Below the pieces are notes generated by a model. It was not told the origin of the DNA. It was given only the letters and a program-made list of their open reading frames with translations, and did not search any database. This document shows positions 10,903 to 20,627 of a stretch of DNA of 64,000 nucleotides, piece after piece. The position numbers and the translations under genes were made by a program. How positions within the stretch are numbered: position 1 is the first letter of the stretch; each line of letters begins with the position of its first letter. Source of the DNA: Chrysolina oricalcia (taxonomy: Eukaryota > Arthropoda > Insecta > Coleoptera > Chrysomelidae); assembly GCA_944452925.2 (NCBI GenBank), contig OX101813.2, positions 73,071,883 to 73,135,882 of the forward strand, written 5' to 3'.

Positions 10903-11118
10903 CAGGGTGTTCCAAATTAAGTCGGCACCATTGCCAACTCCGTTATTATTGATGCTAAGAATTCGGTTAAATGGGCAAACTAGTAGCATTTTTAATGGCC
11001 TTCTCGATGCCGAAAACAAAAAAAAATGATAGAATATTTCATAAAATAATATTTTTTTCAATGGAACGCCCCATATTTTTTCATGCATTTCGATTCGTAA
11101 TAACATTCTCAATAACAA
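10903..11118 (+). repeat. Left TIR of the DD41D element
   Basis: Inverted match to 15592-15807 over about 215 bp with few differences; starts CAGGGTGTTCC after a TA. Confidence 0.8.
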
Positions 11119-11616
11119 AGCTCATATCACCTTTCTTCCTAAAGTGGAAAATGAGCGACTTATGTAGAAATATTTCTTACACTATTACAAAAAATTTCTT
11201 TGTTTTGGCGAATAAAACCTCATGATTGTCCAAACACCCAATTTTGGTATCTATACGAATGACAATATTTTGTTACTAATAGCAAAATAAGACAGTAAAA
11301 AGAAAAAATTGCGCTAGGATGTGAACTCGTGAAACCCGTGATCATCATGTCGCACCACTCAATTGACACCTCTGAGCTATTTGGTATTAATGTATAAAAC
11401 GATAATAGCCAATCCGCTAGCCGTATTTATTTTGTGAACCAAAATATGTCTGCTGTAATGATAACTTTGAAGCCGTTTTTGTACAGAACAGAAAATACTG
11501 GTGGGTCATATGTATGTGGTTGGAAAAAATGTGTTTTTTTTTAATTTGTATTTATTATCCCTTCAACCTTTAAGGTTATTAGAGACAGTGTTGAAAATAC
11601 AAGCATACTACATACA

Positions 11617-11617
<1 letters not shown>

Positions 11618-11674
<57 letters not shown>
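11618..11674. repeat. (TA)n microsatellite
   Basis: About 28 TA units at the left edge of the inverted PLE unit that follows. Confidence 0.95.
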
Positions 11675-11677
<3 letters not shown>

Positions 11678-11748
11678 CGGAAAGGTTTCCGCGGTCAGAA
11701 ATATGTACATTACTAAGTTCATGGGTTGAACCGCGTTGAGAGTTTATA

Positions 11749-11790
11749 ACTCGACGTTTCGGCTCCTGCTTTGGAGCCATTTTCAAGAGT
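11749..11790 (-). ncRNA. Degenerate hammerhead motif (family E)
   Basis: Minus strand: ACUC, UUGAAAA, UGGCUCC/GGAGCC stem II, GAAAC, GUC, GAGU. Stems I and II are good, but the CUGANGA box has two substitutions, so it is probably inactive. Confidence 0.4.
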
Positions 11791-12025
11791 GTGACTGCGA
11801 GGCCTCTATCTGCCTACTCCTCGAGTCGTGGTCTTGAGAGATATCAAGGTCTCAACCTGCCTACTCCTTGATCTCAAAAGACGATCCGATGTTGGTTGCA
11901 CTGTAGTATTTATAGGTGGTTGGCTACCTGGAGGTGGGCGGGTCTTACGGGTTTTCTCGTTTGTCTTGTCTGCTGGTGCCTGCTGTGTAGTTGGAGCAAT
12001 CAGGCCGTTAGAAATCGAGACACCA

Positions 12026-12477
12026 GCTCCGCATTAGCTCTTCATTTCATCCAAACGGGTCACCCCATAGATTTCGAGAAAACGAAAACCATCGCCCCAG
12101 TACGTTCAAGAACTTCTCGTTTTATCAGAGAAGCCATCGAAATCGAAAAACGGCCTGATTGCCTGAACATTAAAGATGATAGCCGTAAATTGAACCCCAT
12201 TTGGAAGCCCCTTCTTCCAACCGTAATTACCAGGCCACGTGAAACTTATCCGCAATCAATTATTATCCCATTAACTCCAACTACACAGCAGGCACCAGCA
12301 GACAAGACAAACGAGAAAACCCGTAAGACCCGCCCACCTCCAGGTAGCCAACCACCTATAAATACTACAGTGCAACCAACATCGGATCGTCTTTTGAGAT
12401 CAAGGAGTAGGCAGGTTGAGACCTTGATATCTCTCAAGACCACGAGTTATAAACTCTCAACGCGGTTCAACCCATGA
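12026..12477 (+). pseudogene. PLE polyprotein C-terminal fragment
   Basis: Reads SALALHFIQTGHPIDFEKTK, then REAIEIEKRPDCLN and LNPIWKPLLPT, followed by a Pro/Thr/Arg-rich tail to a stop at 12475-12477. The ALxxHxxxTGHxIDFE and REAIEIEK...WKPxL blocks are the part following the GIY-YIG core in Penelope-like endonucleases. The GIY-YIG motif, the RT and everything N-terminal are missing, so this is a 5'-truncated copy. Its 3' end runs into the inverted pseudo-LTR repeat. The apparent upstream extension (from 11896) is antisense pseudo-LTR sequence, not protein. Confidence 0.75.
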
Positions 12478-12486
12478 ACTTAGTAA

Positions 12487-12491
<5 letters not shown>

Positions 12492-12550
<59 letters not shown>
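12492..12550. repeat. (TA)n microsatellite
   Basis: About 29 TA units between the PLE fragment and the first 309-bp hammerhead unit. Confidence 0.95.
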
Positions 12551-12552
<2 letters not shown>

Positions 12553-12591
12553 TAGAAAAGTTATTGGGTATAACCCTCAAAATGTTCTGCA

Positions 12592-12634
12592 ACCGTAGAC
12601 ACGTGTTTCGAGCTTAAGCTCTCATCAGTACGGT
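12592..12634 (-). ncRNA. Hammerhead ribozyme (family D, unit 1)
   Basis: Minus strand: stem I ACCGUA/UACGGU (6 of 6 pairs), CUGAUGA, stem II GAGC/GCUC with loop UUAA, GAAA, short stem III around CACGUG, cleavage triplet GUC. The core is intact. Confidence 0.87.
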
Positions 12635-12900
12635 AAAATCAAGTGCGAAGATGTACAACACTTGGATGTAAAAATTGAAACAAAGGAAGTCAACAACAGG
12701 AAGCCAACCACACATTTGTGGCTTCGGTTAGAAGACCTTGTGTTTACAAGGCAACAACTAACGTCGCCACGGAGGCAGCTATAGCTACCAGCGTGACAAT
12801 CCTACCCAGGAAAATACAAATAAGGATGGATTTAGCGAGGGGCAATATATGAAAATATAAGTAGAAAAGTTATTGGGTATAACCCTCAAAATGTTCTGCA

Positions 12901-12943
12901 ACCGTAGACACGTGTTTCGAGCTTAAGCTCTCATCAGTACGGT
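12901..12943 (-). ncRNA. Hammerhead ribozyme (family D, unit 2)
   Basis: Identical to the ribozyme at 12592-12634 and exactly 309 bp from it, in the same orientation. A transcript through both would release a 309-nt monomer. Confidence 0.87.
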
Positions 12944-13000
12944 AAAATCAAGTGCGAAGATGTACAACACTTGGATGTAAAAATTGAAACACTTGATTTT

Positions 13001-13043
13001 ACCGTACTGATGAGAGCTTAAGCTCGAAACACGTGTCTACGGT
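13001..13043 (+). ncRNA. Hammerhead ribozyme (family D, inverted copy)
   Basis: Plus-strand copy with the same intact stem I, core and GUC triplet as the two minus-strand copies. Confidence 0.87.
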
Positions 13044-13118
13044 TGCAGAACATTTTGAGGGTTATACCCAATAACTTTTCTACTTATATTTTCATATATT
13101 GCCCCTCGCTAAATCCAT

Positions 13119-13120
<2 letters not shown>

Positions 13121-13163
<43 letters not shown>
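13121..13163. repeat. (TA)n microsatellite
   Basis: About 21 TA units at the right edge of the inverted hammerhead copy. Confidence 0.95.
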
Positions 13164-13165
<2 letters not shown>

Positions 13166-13243
13166 AAGGATCTCATTCAAATTTCATTAATGACACTAAT
13201 GTCTGTTAAAAAGTTCACGACTTTTTGGGCGTCACAATTTTCA

Positions 13244-14379
13244 CTAAAGTTGGTGGAAGATGTGTCTGATTGTCAGGTTGCATTGGCACGTCTCGCAAAT
13301 TGGCTCCTGTGTTCTCTTGATTAGGTGGCTGTGAGTGATGCGGGTATGGCCCAGACGTAGTCTTGTAACAATGACTTGGTGTTTTCTTGTTGGGATTTGT
13401 TTTTTCCATGGAAGGACAGATTTTTTCAATTCAGCGAGCTTGGACTCAGAGTTGTTCCATTCAGTTTGCCAGGCTGAGGTGACAATTTTTTTAAAGCTCT
13501 GCTTGAGGTCTGTTCTAACAGTCGTTGTTAGGGGTTGAATATTTCATTAGTTCTTGCTTCTCTGGCCAGTCGATCCGCGGCGTCATTTCCCTGTATGCCC
13601 ATGTGAGATGGAACCCAGAGAAAGTGGATTATCTGGTTCTTTTGTTGTAGTTCATGGAGTTCGCGTTTGATTAGGAGGAGGATTGCATTGGATGGATAGA
13701 GTTGGGTTAGAGAGGTCACTGCGCCGAGGGAGTCGGTGATAATAACAGTTTTAGCAAGATTTTGAATGCTGGTATATCTCAATGCTTTCAAAATGGCGAA
13801 TAGTTCTCCGGTGTAGACCGAAGTAATTTTTGGTAACCGATAACAGAAATCATTTTCCATGGTATTGAATGCTGATGCCGTTCCTTCTTCTGTCTTAGAG
13901 GCGTCCGTATAGATTTTTGTTGAGTCTTGAAAGTTGCTCAGTAGTATGTGATTGAAGGCCTGCCTTATCATGGTGCTGTTAGTTTCATGTTTATCGAATC
14001 GAGAAAGACTGATGTCATATTCTGGCAATTTTATTGTCCATGGTGGAGGGGTTGCTATATTATTTGGGTATGTTTCTGGTAAAAATGTTTGGAGTTCAGA
14101 TAAGTGTCTATTCAATCGTTCGTAAAAAGGAGGATCCATCATTTTTTTTTGGTCGTATATTTGTTTGAACCTATTCGAGAAAACATTGTGAAATACTGGG
14201 ATTTGCTGATTTGAGGCAACAGTTGATGAGTAATTGAGGCTTAAATATTGTCTTCTGCGATATAGTGAATGTTCCCCGGTTTCACAGAGGAGGCTTGCTA
14301 CAGGTGTTTGATTCGATAAAACATAATTATCATGAGCAATCAAGTTGCCTTCAAACTTTGTTGAAATACTTTTTGTCAA
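13244..14379 (-). pseudogene. LINE 3' end: RNase H domain and C-terminal zinc-knuckle region
   Basis: The main frame (14379-13528, 283 residues) carries an RNase HI domain: D159 in IYTDASKT, E192 in YTGELFAILKAL, D216 in VIITDSLGAV, H259 in WVPSHMGIQGND and D266. The catalytic set is complete. A frameshift near 13530 leads into RTDLKQSFKKIVTSAWQTEW, then VTRLRLGHTRITHSHL and CETCQCNLTIRHIF, the CxxC...H tail typical of I-type and RNase H-bearing jockey-like LINEs, ending at a stop at 13244. The reverse transcriptase is absent, so the copy is 5'-truncated, as expected for LINE insertion. It lies between the left TIR and the transposase of the DD41D element, in opposite orientation. Confidence 0.85.
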
Positions 14380-14451
14380 ATATTCTCAAGTATATCATGA
14401 CAATGTCATAAATTATTGTAACTGTCAACTACTGTTCGAATATTTTTCGAA

Positions 14452-15492
14452 ATGCCGTTTTCCCATCGAGAAAAATGTGATATGTTAGAATCCTACTTGG
14501 TTTGCCAGAAAAATAGTGTGAGAGCACTCCAACACTACAACAATTTGTTCCCCGATCGTGAATTACCTAATCGGCGTGTTTTTGCTGTGCTTCATCGTCG
14601 ATTCAGGAACAATGAAAAAGTTTTTGAGAAGAGGAGAACTAAAAAACGTTTTGTTATATCTGAAGATGCAGAAATTGACGTTTTATCCTACTTTGAGGTA
14701 TATCCAAATAATTCCATCAGAGATTTATCTAGAGAAATAGCTGTTCCACTGTCTGGTATCCAACGAATTCTGAGGAAACCTAAGATTTCTGCTTATAAGT
14801 TAAGACCAGTGCAAACACTAGAACCTGAGAGACCATTGGGGTTTTGTCGGTGGTTTATGATTAAATGCAAACAAGATCCAAACTTCTATAGAAATATTAT
14901 ATGGAGCGATGAGGCTAATTTTTCAAATCGTGGGAAGTATAACAGAAATAATTTTCATTATTGGAGTAGACATAATCCATTTCTAGTCCATCCCCACAAT
15001 CCGCAAAGACGATTTAGTATTAATGTTTGGTGTGGTTTATTTAGAGGCAGAATTATCGGTCCATTTTTCTACCATGGTTCTTTGAACGGACCCCGTTACA
15101 TTAATTTATTAACAAGAGTGTTGGAAGAGTTTTTCGATGATCTTGATCTGGAGGCTCGTCAGATGATTTAATTTCGTCAGGATGGAGTACCAGCACATAG
15201 TGTCAGTGGCGTAAAAAGAATGCTGCGAGGATGTTTTCGAAACAGATGGATTGCTACAAATGGTCCTCTTGAGTGCCCCCCTCGTTCACCAGACCTGACA
15301 CCTCTAGATTTTTATTTTTGGGGATTTCTGAAAAATGAGGTGTACAAAATAAAACATAATAATGTGGATGAACTGAAAAATTATATTGAAACTATAATAA
15401 ATAGAATTGATGGCCGAACTGTGTTGAATGCCACACGTAGTGTCAATAGAAGGGCCCAAATATGTGTTCAACATTTACTAGATATTTTATAG
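14452..15492 (+). pseudogene. DD41D mariner-type transposase, one nonsense codon
   Basis: Cut-and-paste transposase of the IS630/Tc1/mariner group. The 346-codon frame is intact except for one TAA at codon 240 (15169-15171). Residues 1-110 form the helix-turn-helix DNA-binding part (YPNNSIRDLSREIAVPLSGI is the second HTH). The DDE-type triad is D153 in IIWSDEANF, D244 in FRQDGVPAHS and D286 in RSPDLTPLDFYFW. Forty-one residues separate D244 from D286, so the spacing is DD41D rather than the DD34D of classic mariner or DD34E of Tc1. The start is the first ATG, 61 bp after the end of the nested LINE. Families with DD41D spacing include rosa/visitor types; assignment is by spacing only. The single stop suggests recent inactivation. 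Confidence 0.88.
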
Positions 15493-15591
15493 CGCTTTAT
15501 CTAATCCGTTTGTTATAAATGTTTCCTATTAATAAAACTGCCTTATTTTCACATTTACGAAAAAAAGTCAAATGAGATTTGTTGTTGAGAA

Positions 15592-15807
15592 TGTTATTAC
15601 GAATCGAAATGCATGAAAAAATATAGGGCGTTCCATTGAAAAAAGTATAATTTCATGAAATATTCTAAAAACGCGACTGTCAATTTTTTTTTGTTTTCGG
15701 CATCGAGAAGGCCATTAAAAATGCTACTAGTTTGCCCATTTAACCGAATTCTTAGCATCAATAATAACGGAGTTGGCTATGGTGCCGACTTAATTTGGAA
15801 CACCCTG
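15592..15807 (-). repeat. Right TIR of the DD41D element
   Basis: Inverted partner of 10903-11118, ending ACACCCTG before TA. The flanking AGCTATAGCTGCCTCCGTGG is also found, inverted, inside the family D hammerhead unit near 12760-12780, so the element may have landed in such a unit. Confidence 0.8.
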
Positions 15808-16039
15808 TATAGCTATAGCTGCCTCCGTGGTGGCTAAGTGCAGTCGTTGATTGAGAAAATTTGATAGTGGTAATTACTTTATTGACAGATTTTTTTTGCA
15901 ATTACTGCACTTTAGCAATGGGAAGTGAAAAATGTATTGCTATTATTTAAATAGTGTTAAGTGCAGTAAGTGCATTTGAACCGTTTTTTTTTCGGTGCAG
16001 GGAACTAAAAAAAAAACTTCATAATGAATTACGAGGATA

Positions 16040-17115
16040 TATTAAAAACTTCTTAGCCTACTACATACATATCTCCTTAATTGGATACATTTATTACAGC
16101 GAACCTGCAACGTCTCTAGAACTTTCAAAAAAAAATGTTTCTTCTTGCTTTGCATTCCAGACCTCCACACCTTTTATTACCTCCTCGTTGGAAGAAAATT
16201 TACGACCTTTCAAACTTTTTTTCAGTTTAGGAAAGAGATGATAGTCGGACGGAGCCAAATCTGGTGAATAAGGGGGTGTTCTAGTAATTCAAACCCTAAA
16301 TCACGAATTTTTTGCATGGCGTTATGAGATTTGTGTGCAGGGGCGTTGTCCTGCAAAAACAAAACACCTTTGGATAGCTTTCCGCGTCTTTTCTCTTTAA
16401 TATTTTCCTGTAGAGTGCTCAGTAATGTCGAATAGTAATCTCCAGTTATTGTTCTACCCTTATCCAAAAAATCAATCATGATTACTCCATGGCAATCCCA
16501 AAAAACTGAAGCAAGAACTTTTCCAGCAGATGTTTGGACACGAAACTTCTTAGGATTTGGTGTCGCCATTTCATCGATTGTTGCTTTGTTTCAGGATCGT
16601 AGAAATGTACCCAAGTTTCATCCGTAGTAACAATTCGGTTTAAGAAGTCTACTTCGTTTTCAAGTCGAGCACAGATCGAACGCCATGCTAATACCCTTGC
16701 ACGCTTTTGGTCAACATTCAAACATTTGGGGATCCATTTTGCAGCAATTTTTCTCAAGTCTAAATTTTCGTCAACTATATGATGAACGCGTTCGTATGAA
16801 ATATTCAGTGCTTCAGATATCCGTTTTAGCCCAATTCGACGGTCTGTTAAAATCATGTCACGAACTGCATCGATATTTTCGGGGACTGACACAGAAACTG
16901 ACTGGCCTTCTCGATCGGTCATCATCTTCAATGGAAAATTTACCTCTTTTGAAGCTTGCAGTCCAATTTTTCACGGTCGCATACGAAGGATTTTGATCAC
17001 CAAGGGTATTAAGCATATCTTCGTAAATCTGCTTACCTCTTCACCCTTTTAAATACAGGTACTTGATGATGGCTCGATACTCCAATTTTTCGATATTCAC
17101 AATTTCGGTGGACAT
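16040..17115 (-). pseudogene. mariner (DD34D) transposase pseudogene, copy 1
   Basis: Starts at an ATG at 17115 (MSTEIVNIEKLEYRAIIKYL). It continues through QIYEDMLNTLGD, the HTH (RRIGLKRISEALNISYERVH), the first Asp in VTTDETWVHFYDPE, the second in LFLQDNAPAHKS and the third in the frameshifted SPDLAPSDYHLF near 16250. There is an in-frame TGA near residue 24 and at least two frameshifts (near 16560 and 16270), so it is inactive. DETWVHFYDPETKQ replaces the DEKW motif of Mos1/Himar. Flanking ends recur at 7320-7575 (5' end) and 26640-26710 (3' end). Confidence 0.85.
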
Positions 17116-17259
17116 ATTTTTTCTTTTAATTTGTTGCGTAACTCTGGTTTACTTTTTTGACGTCAGTTATTGTTCGTTGCTATGGTAACGCAATATATTG
17201 TTTATGCAGGGAACTGGTCTAGGCTAACTAGATATAAAGTAAAAAAAATCCGAAATTAT

Positions 17260-18605
17260 TTGTCACTATCTCAGCTCTGGGTCCCAAAATGCCAGGAATG
17301 ATGTCATAATTGGTTAAAGCCGGAGGGCATATTCCGAGAGCCCCGACTCTCAACTCTGATATTCCGATTTCCTAAGACTATACCCAAGACAAGTGCCGCT
17401 CTAAACCCGGCAACGTCGCCATAATATTCCAGCGTGCTGCGTTTTGCGTACCAACTCGCAATACCCAAGCAAACTCGCTTCTCTAAATTCGATTGTGCTA
17501 CAGTTCGACTAGTTTTTGGTGTCGGTGTAGCGGGGTTGGTGCTAGTGACGATTTTACAACAATCCGACTGCCACAGGGGGCGCAAAGGGTCTTTAAGGGC
17601 TGGAACTGTTCGCCGTCCAACAAGGTGCGTATGCCGGAGCCCAAACAAAGGGTCGCTATGTATAGGCAAATCGATAGGGATTACTGGTTTTTAGGTTGTG
17701 TTCGTTTGTTTGAACGGTCTAAATTGGCCCCGATGTGGGAGTGTTAATTCTTAGGAAGTTAACACTTCTTTAGTTATGTAATGTGAGTCAACGTGTTGAA
17801 CGAAATGTAGGTTCGAGGAGGAAAAGTGAAAGTGGGCTTATGTCATTCGAGAAAGAGCAGGTGAATTCAGTCACGGTGTATGTATGTAAAGCTGGTTAAG
17901 GTCGGGCCCAATTTTCAAAAGTTACAACTGTGCATTTTTAGAGTTATGAAAAACTGCCACCTAAATGTTAACAAATTTTGATCTTGAATAACTTTTTAAT
18001 TTTCCGTCCGATTTTGATAGGTTTTTTACCAAATAGAAGGAAATTTATCCTAGTTTGATTCTCATCAAACATATTTCCTAATATGGTCGGAATTATACAA
18101 ATTATACGAGGGAAAACAATGTTTTGTTTCTGTCATCTAAGTTCAAGACACCCTGTGGTGAAATACAGCTCTTGGATGACACTCAAAACCATCCTGTATG
18201 CAAGCTTGGTTCATTCCCTATACTTTGCTGTTTCATTCATTTCGATATCACGGTTCGTTTCAAATTTATGAATTATTGAATAAAGCAGTGCATTTTCTCT
18301 GCGTGATCTTGCATAGTGGAAGACTGAAGGCGAAAAGTTTTTGTATACATAACAGGAAAACTGTAAACTCGGGCTGCTTCAAAGCACTAGTAGCATTGAT
18401 GCATTCGAACAGGTTCCAATAATTCATTCATGGCCATAACCGAATCATGACATTGTATCCAATGGGTAGGACATATTTGTTTTCATTTTTCTTTACGAGA
18501 TTCTGGTAATGTTGCATGGACATTCTTTCGCTTCGCAGCACTGTCTTTTGGGTGTATTTTGGGAATTTTGTAACCAAAGTAATAAACTCCAACATGAATG
18601 ATGAA
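17260..18605. other. Gene-free stretch with a GC-rich anonymous repeat-like block
   Basis: 17290-17750 is notably GC-richer, with overlapping open frames on both strands (86 and 121 codons) that match no family I know. It could be an LTR or other repeat fragment. 17900-18170 ends in GACACCCTGTGG, like a solo TIR. Nothing else is recognisable. Confidence 0.3.
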
Positions 18606-18621
18606 TGATATAATATATTTA

Positions 18622-18702
<81 letters not shown>
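18606..18702. repeat. (TA)n microsatellite
   Basis: Almost 100 bp of TA, abutting the pseudo-LTR of the PLE on its right. Confidence 0.95.
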
Positions 18703-18710
<8 letters not shown>

Positions 18711-18767
18711 AACCAGTTAATATTGGGGATTGCAGCAAAGTCAAAAGTGTACTCTTTTATAGAGTTT

Positions 18768-18808
18768 ATTCCAAGCTTTCGTAAATTTTATTTACATCTT
18801 CAGGGAAC
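18768..18808 (-). ncRNA. Hammerhead-type ribozyme (family G, sense to the PLE)
   Basis: Minus strand: stem I UUCC/GGAA plus a wobble pair, CUGAAGA (fits CUGANGA), stem II GUAAAU/AUUUAC, GAAA, GCUU. Stem III is only the palindrome AAGCUU, suggesting dimeric action. It lies downstream of the PLE coding relic in the same orientation. Confidence 0.6.
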
Positions 18809-19077
18809 TACAAAGAATTATTATGTCAATTATACATTTTGATGTTATTAAAATTTTACTTACAACTATAGTGAGGTTAGTTGACATGTTCTAAGTTCTT
18901 TGGATAGTGACATTACAGCTTAAAATTGTAAATAATAAGGAAAAAAGACTTTACGAATATAAATAACAGAAAATTTTGAAATTTCAGTCGAAAAGCAAAA
19001 GACTTGTTGATTGTATCCAAGGGACACAAATCAGTTGTCAATAGAAAAGAAATCTGTAATTTTCAAGTCAATGTTAC

Positions 19078-19153
19078 CAACTGTAATCTTGTACCAACTG
19101 TAATCTTGTACCAACTGTAATCTTGTACCAACTGTAATCTTGTACCAACTGTT
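19078..19153. repeat. 17-bp tandem repeat inside the PLE
   Basis: Four and a half perfect copies of CCAACTGTAATCTTGTA in the untranslated part between the endonuclease frame and the pseudo-LTR. Confidence 0.9.
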
Positions 19154-19190
19154 GAAATATACGACTGTTGTTTTGTAAGTTAGGAAAAAA

Positions 19191-20230
19191 TTACATTTCC
19201 AATTGAGTAGTTATGGAGATATTATTATTCATATGGAGAGTGTGGTCTAACGACAATAAGAAGGAATAAATCTCACTCAAATGATTTATATCAGTTCTTT
19301 TATTCATACATTTTTTGTCTTGAGATATGAAGGCCATTTCCAAAAAAGTTCTCTTAGTCATATGTGTCTCTTTAGCTAATATTTTAGTTGAGTTATAATT
19401 TATTCGATGGTCAAATTTGTTTACGTGATCAGCAAGAGCACATCTTTCAGGATGAAGTCTACAATCACTTTTATGTGAGGAAATTCTACTTTTCAGGCAT
19501 CTAGAAGTCTGGCCAATATAATTTTTATCACAGTCCTGACAAGGAATGCTATATACTACATTTGAAGTGGAAGTTAATGGAATTTTATCCTTCACTTTTG
19601 AATAAATTAATCTTATTGGTAAAATAGTTTTATTTGCTATTTTGACATTACATACTGAATCTGTGGTAGAAGTCCATTATATCTCAAAGTGGAGTGGTAT
19701 GGATATACAAATCAGTAAAACTGAATGAAAGAGCCTGGACAATCTTGGTGTAATATCTTTTATATATGGAAGAGAAGTGAATGTAGGAATTGTAGGATTT
19801 GTAGGATTAGTATTAGCAACATTGCTATTAATGGATATGTTCAGATTGTTAGATATAATATCTGTTTCAATATTTAATGGTGTGCTGAACAGAATACTTC
19901 TCAGTAATTTTGGTGGATAAGCATTGTCTGAAAAGAGTTTGAAAAGAATATCTAGGTTTTTTTTATGAAAGGATCTATCTGAGATTTTGAGTACTCTAGC
20001 TTTCATCTGTTTCACAAGGTTTATTTTCATTGACCGCTTGTGATAAGACTCGAAGTTAATATATCTTCCAGAACTGCATGGTTTCCTGTACCAGTCTATA
20101 AGAATTTTGTTATTAAGACCACGTATGAATCTTGTATCTAAGAAAGGTACGGAAAAATCATCATCCTCAGTTTCTATTGTAAACTGAATATATGGGTCAA
20201 AGCTGTTGAAAGTACTAAAGCTTGGAATAA
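19191..20230 (-). pseudogene. PLE polyprotein: RT C-terminus and GIY-YIG endonuclease
   Basis: The first frame (about 20230-19677) gives DDDFSVPFLDTRFIRG, IDWYRKPCSSGRYINFESYH and LPYIKDITPRLSRLF: the RT thumb and linker of Penelope-like elements. After a frameshift between 19680 and 19600 the second frame gives KDKIPLTSTSNVVYSIPCQD, NYIGQTSRCLKSRISSHKSD and RCALADHVNKFDHRIN, a GIY-YIG nuclease core in which VYSIPC...NYIGQT takes the GIY-YIG place. The frame ends at 19191. The catalytic RT motifs are missing (5' truncation at the fused pseudo-LTR). PLEs prime on nicked DNA with this linked RT and endonuclease; this copy could not. Confidence 0.85.
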
Positions 20231-20443
20231 ACTCTATAAAAGAGTACACTTTTGACTTTGCTGCAATCCCCAATATTAACTGGTTTTATTCTTAACTAGT
20301 CAGCAACGACTACCCTTTCTATATATATATATAATGTAATGTCACTATCCAAAGAAATAAGAACATGTCAACTAACCTCACTATAGTTGTAAGTAAAATT
20401 TTAATAACATCAAAATGTATAATTGACATAATAATTCTTTGTA

Positions 20444-20484
20444 GTTCCCTGAAGATGTAAATAAAATTTACGAAAGCTTGGAAT
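20444..20484 (+). ncRNA. Hammerhead-type ribozyme (family G, upstream pseudo-LTR)
   Basis: Inverted copy of the motif at 18768-18808, with stem I UUCC/GGAA, CUGAAGA, stem II and GAAA all intact. It is antisense to the PLE coding relic. Confidence 0.6.
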
Positions 20485-20541
20485 AATCTCTATAAAAGAG
20501 TACACTTTTGACTTTGCTGCAATCCCCAATATTAACTGGTT

Positions 20542-20542
20542 T

Positions 20543-20624
<82 letters not shown>
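20542..20624. repeat. (TA)n microsatellite
   Basis: About 40 TA units with a TACA interruption, between PLE family G and the family H unit. Confidence 0.95.

Positions 20625-20627
<3 letters not shown>

Larger units (their letters stand above)
11675..12491 (+). mobile_element. PLE 3' fragment flanked by its inverted end
   Basis: The right side (12026-12477) encodes the C-terminus of a PLE protein. Its last ~210 bp (12276-12490) are repeated in inverted orientation at about 11697-11995. The left copy carries an extra ~75 bp containing a degenerate hammerhead. Both outer edges abut (TA)n. Inverted terminal copies of this kind are typical of PLE pseudo-LTRs. Confidence 0.75.
12550..13121 (-). 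mobile_element. Tandem 309-bp hammerhead units (retrozyme-like) plus an inverted copy
   Basis: AAGTAGAAAAGTTATTGGGT starts at 12550 and again at 12859, exactly 309 bp apart, so unit 1 is complete and unit 2 follows head-to-tail. Unit 2 stops at about 12990 and is followed by an inverted copy (12991-13121). Each carries an intact hammerhead. Head-to-tail units of ~300 bp with a hammerhead are the hallmark of metazoan retrozymes; PLE pseudo-LTRs can look the same. The inverted copy and the tail of unit 1 form a palindrome centred near 12980. Confidence 0.8.
10903..15807 (+). mobile_element. DD41D Tc1/mariner-type element with nested insertions
   Basis: The inverted ends CAGGGTGTTCCAAATTAAGT are flanked by TA on both sides, and the TIRs are about 215 bp (10903-11118 and 15592-15807). 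The transposase lies 100 bp from the right TIR. Between the left TIR and the transposase lie PLE/hammerhead sequence (11.6-13.2 kb) and a minus-strand LINE 3' end (13.2-14.4 kb). The simplest reading is later insertions into a ~1.7-kb ancestor. That both TIRs belong to one copy is inferred from TIR identity and the flanking TA. Confidence 0.65.
18703..20541 (-). mobile_element. Penelope-like element with inverted pseudo-LTRs
   Basis: The minus-strand coding relic (19191-20230) is bracketed by inverted copies of one sequence: 18703-18920 and 20335-20541 (CCAGTTAATATTGGGGATTG outside, the ribozyme, then TATAGTGAGGTTAGTTGACA inside). A third partial copy at 20218-20290 is fused to the truncated 5' end of the coding part. 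Both outer edges abut (TA)n. Confidence 0.85.

Noticed and set aside
11828..12037. 69-codon plus-strand frame matching a minus-strand frame at 12246-12443
   Set aside because: It is the inverted pseudo-LTR copy of the PLE 3' end read antisense.
17304..17747. Overlapping frames of 84-121 codons in the GC-rich block
   Set aside because: Open on both strands in the same place with no motif; more likely composition than coding.
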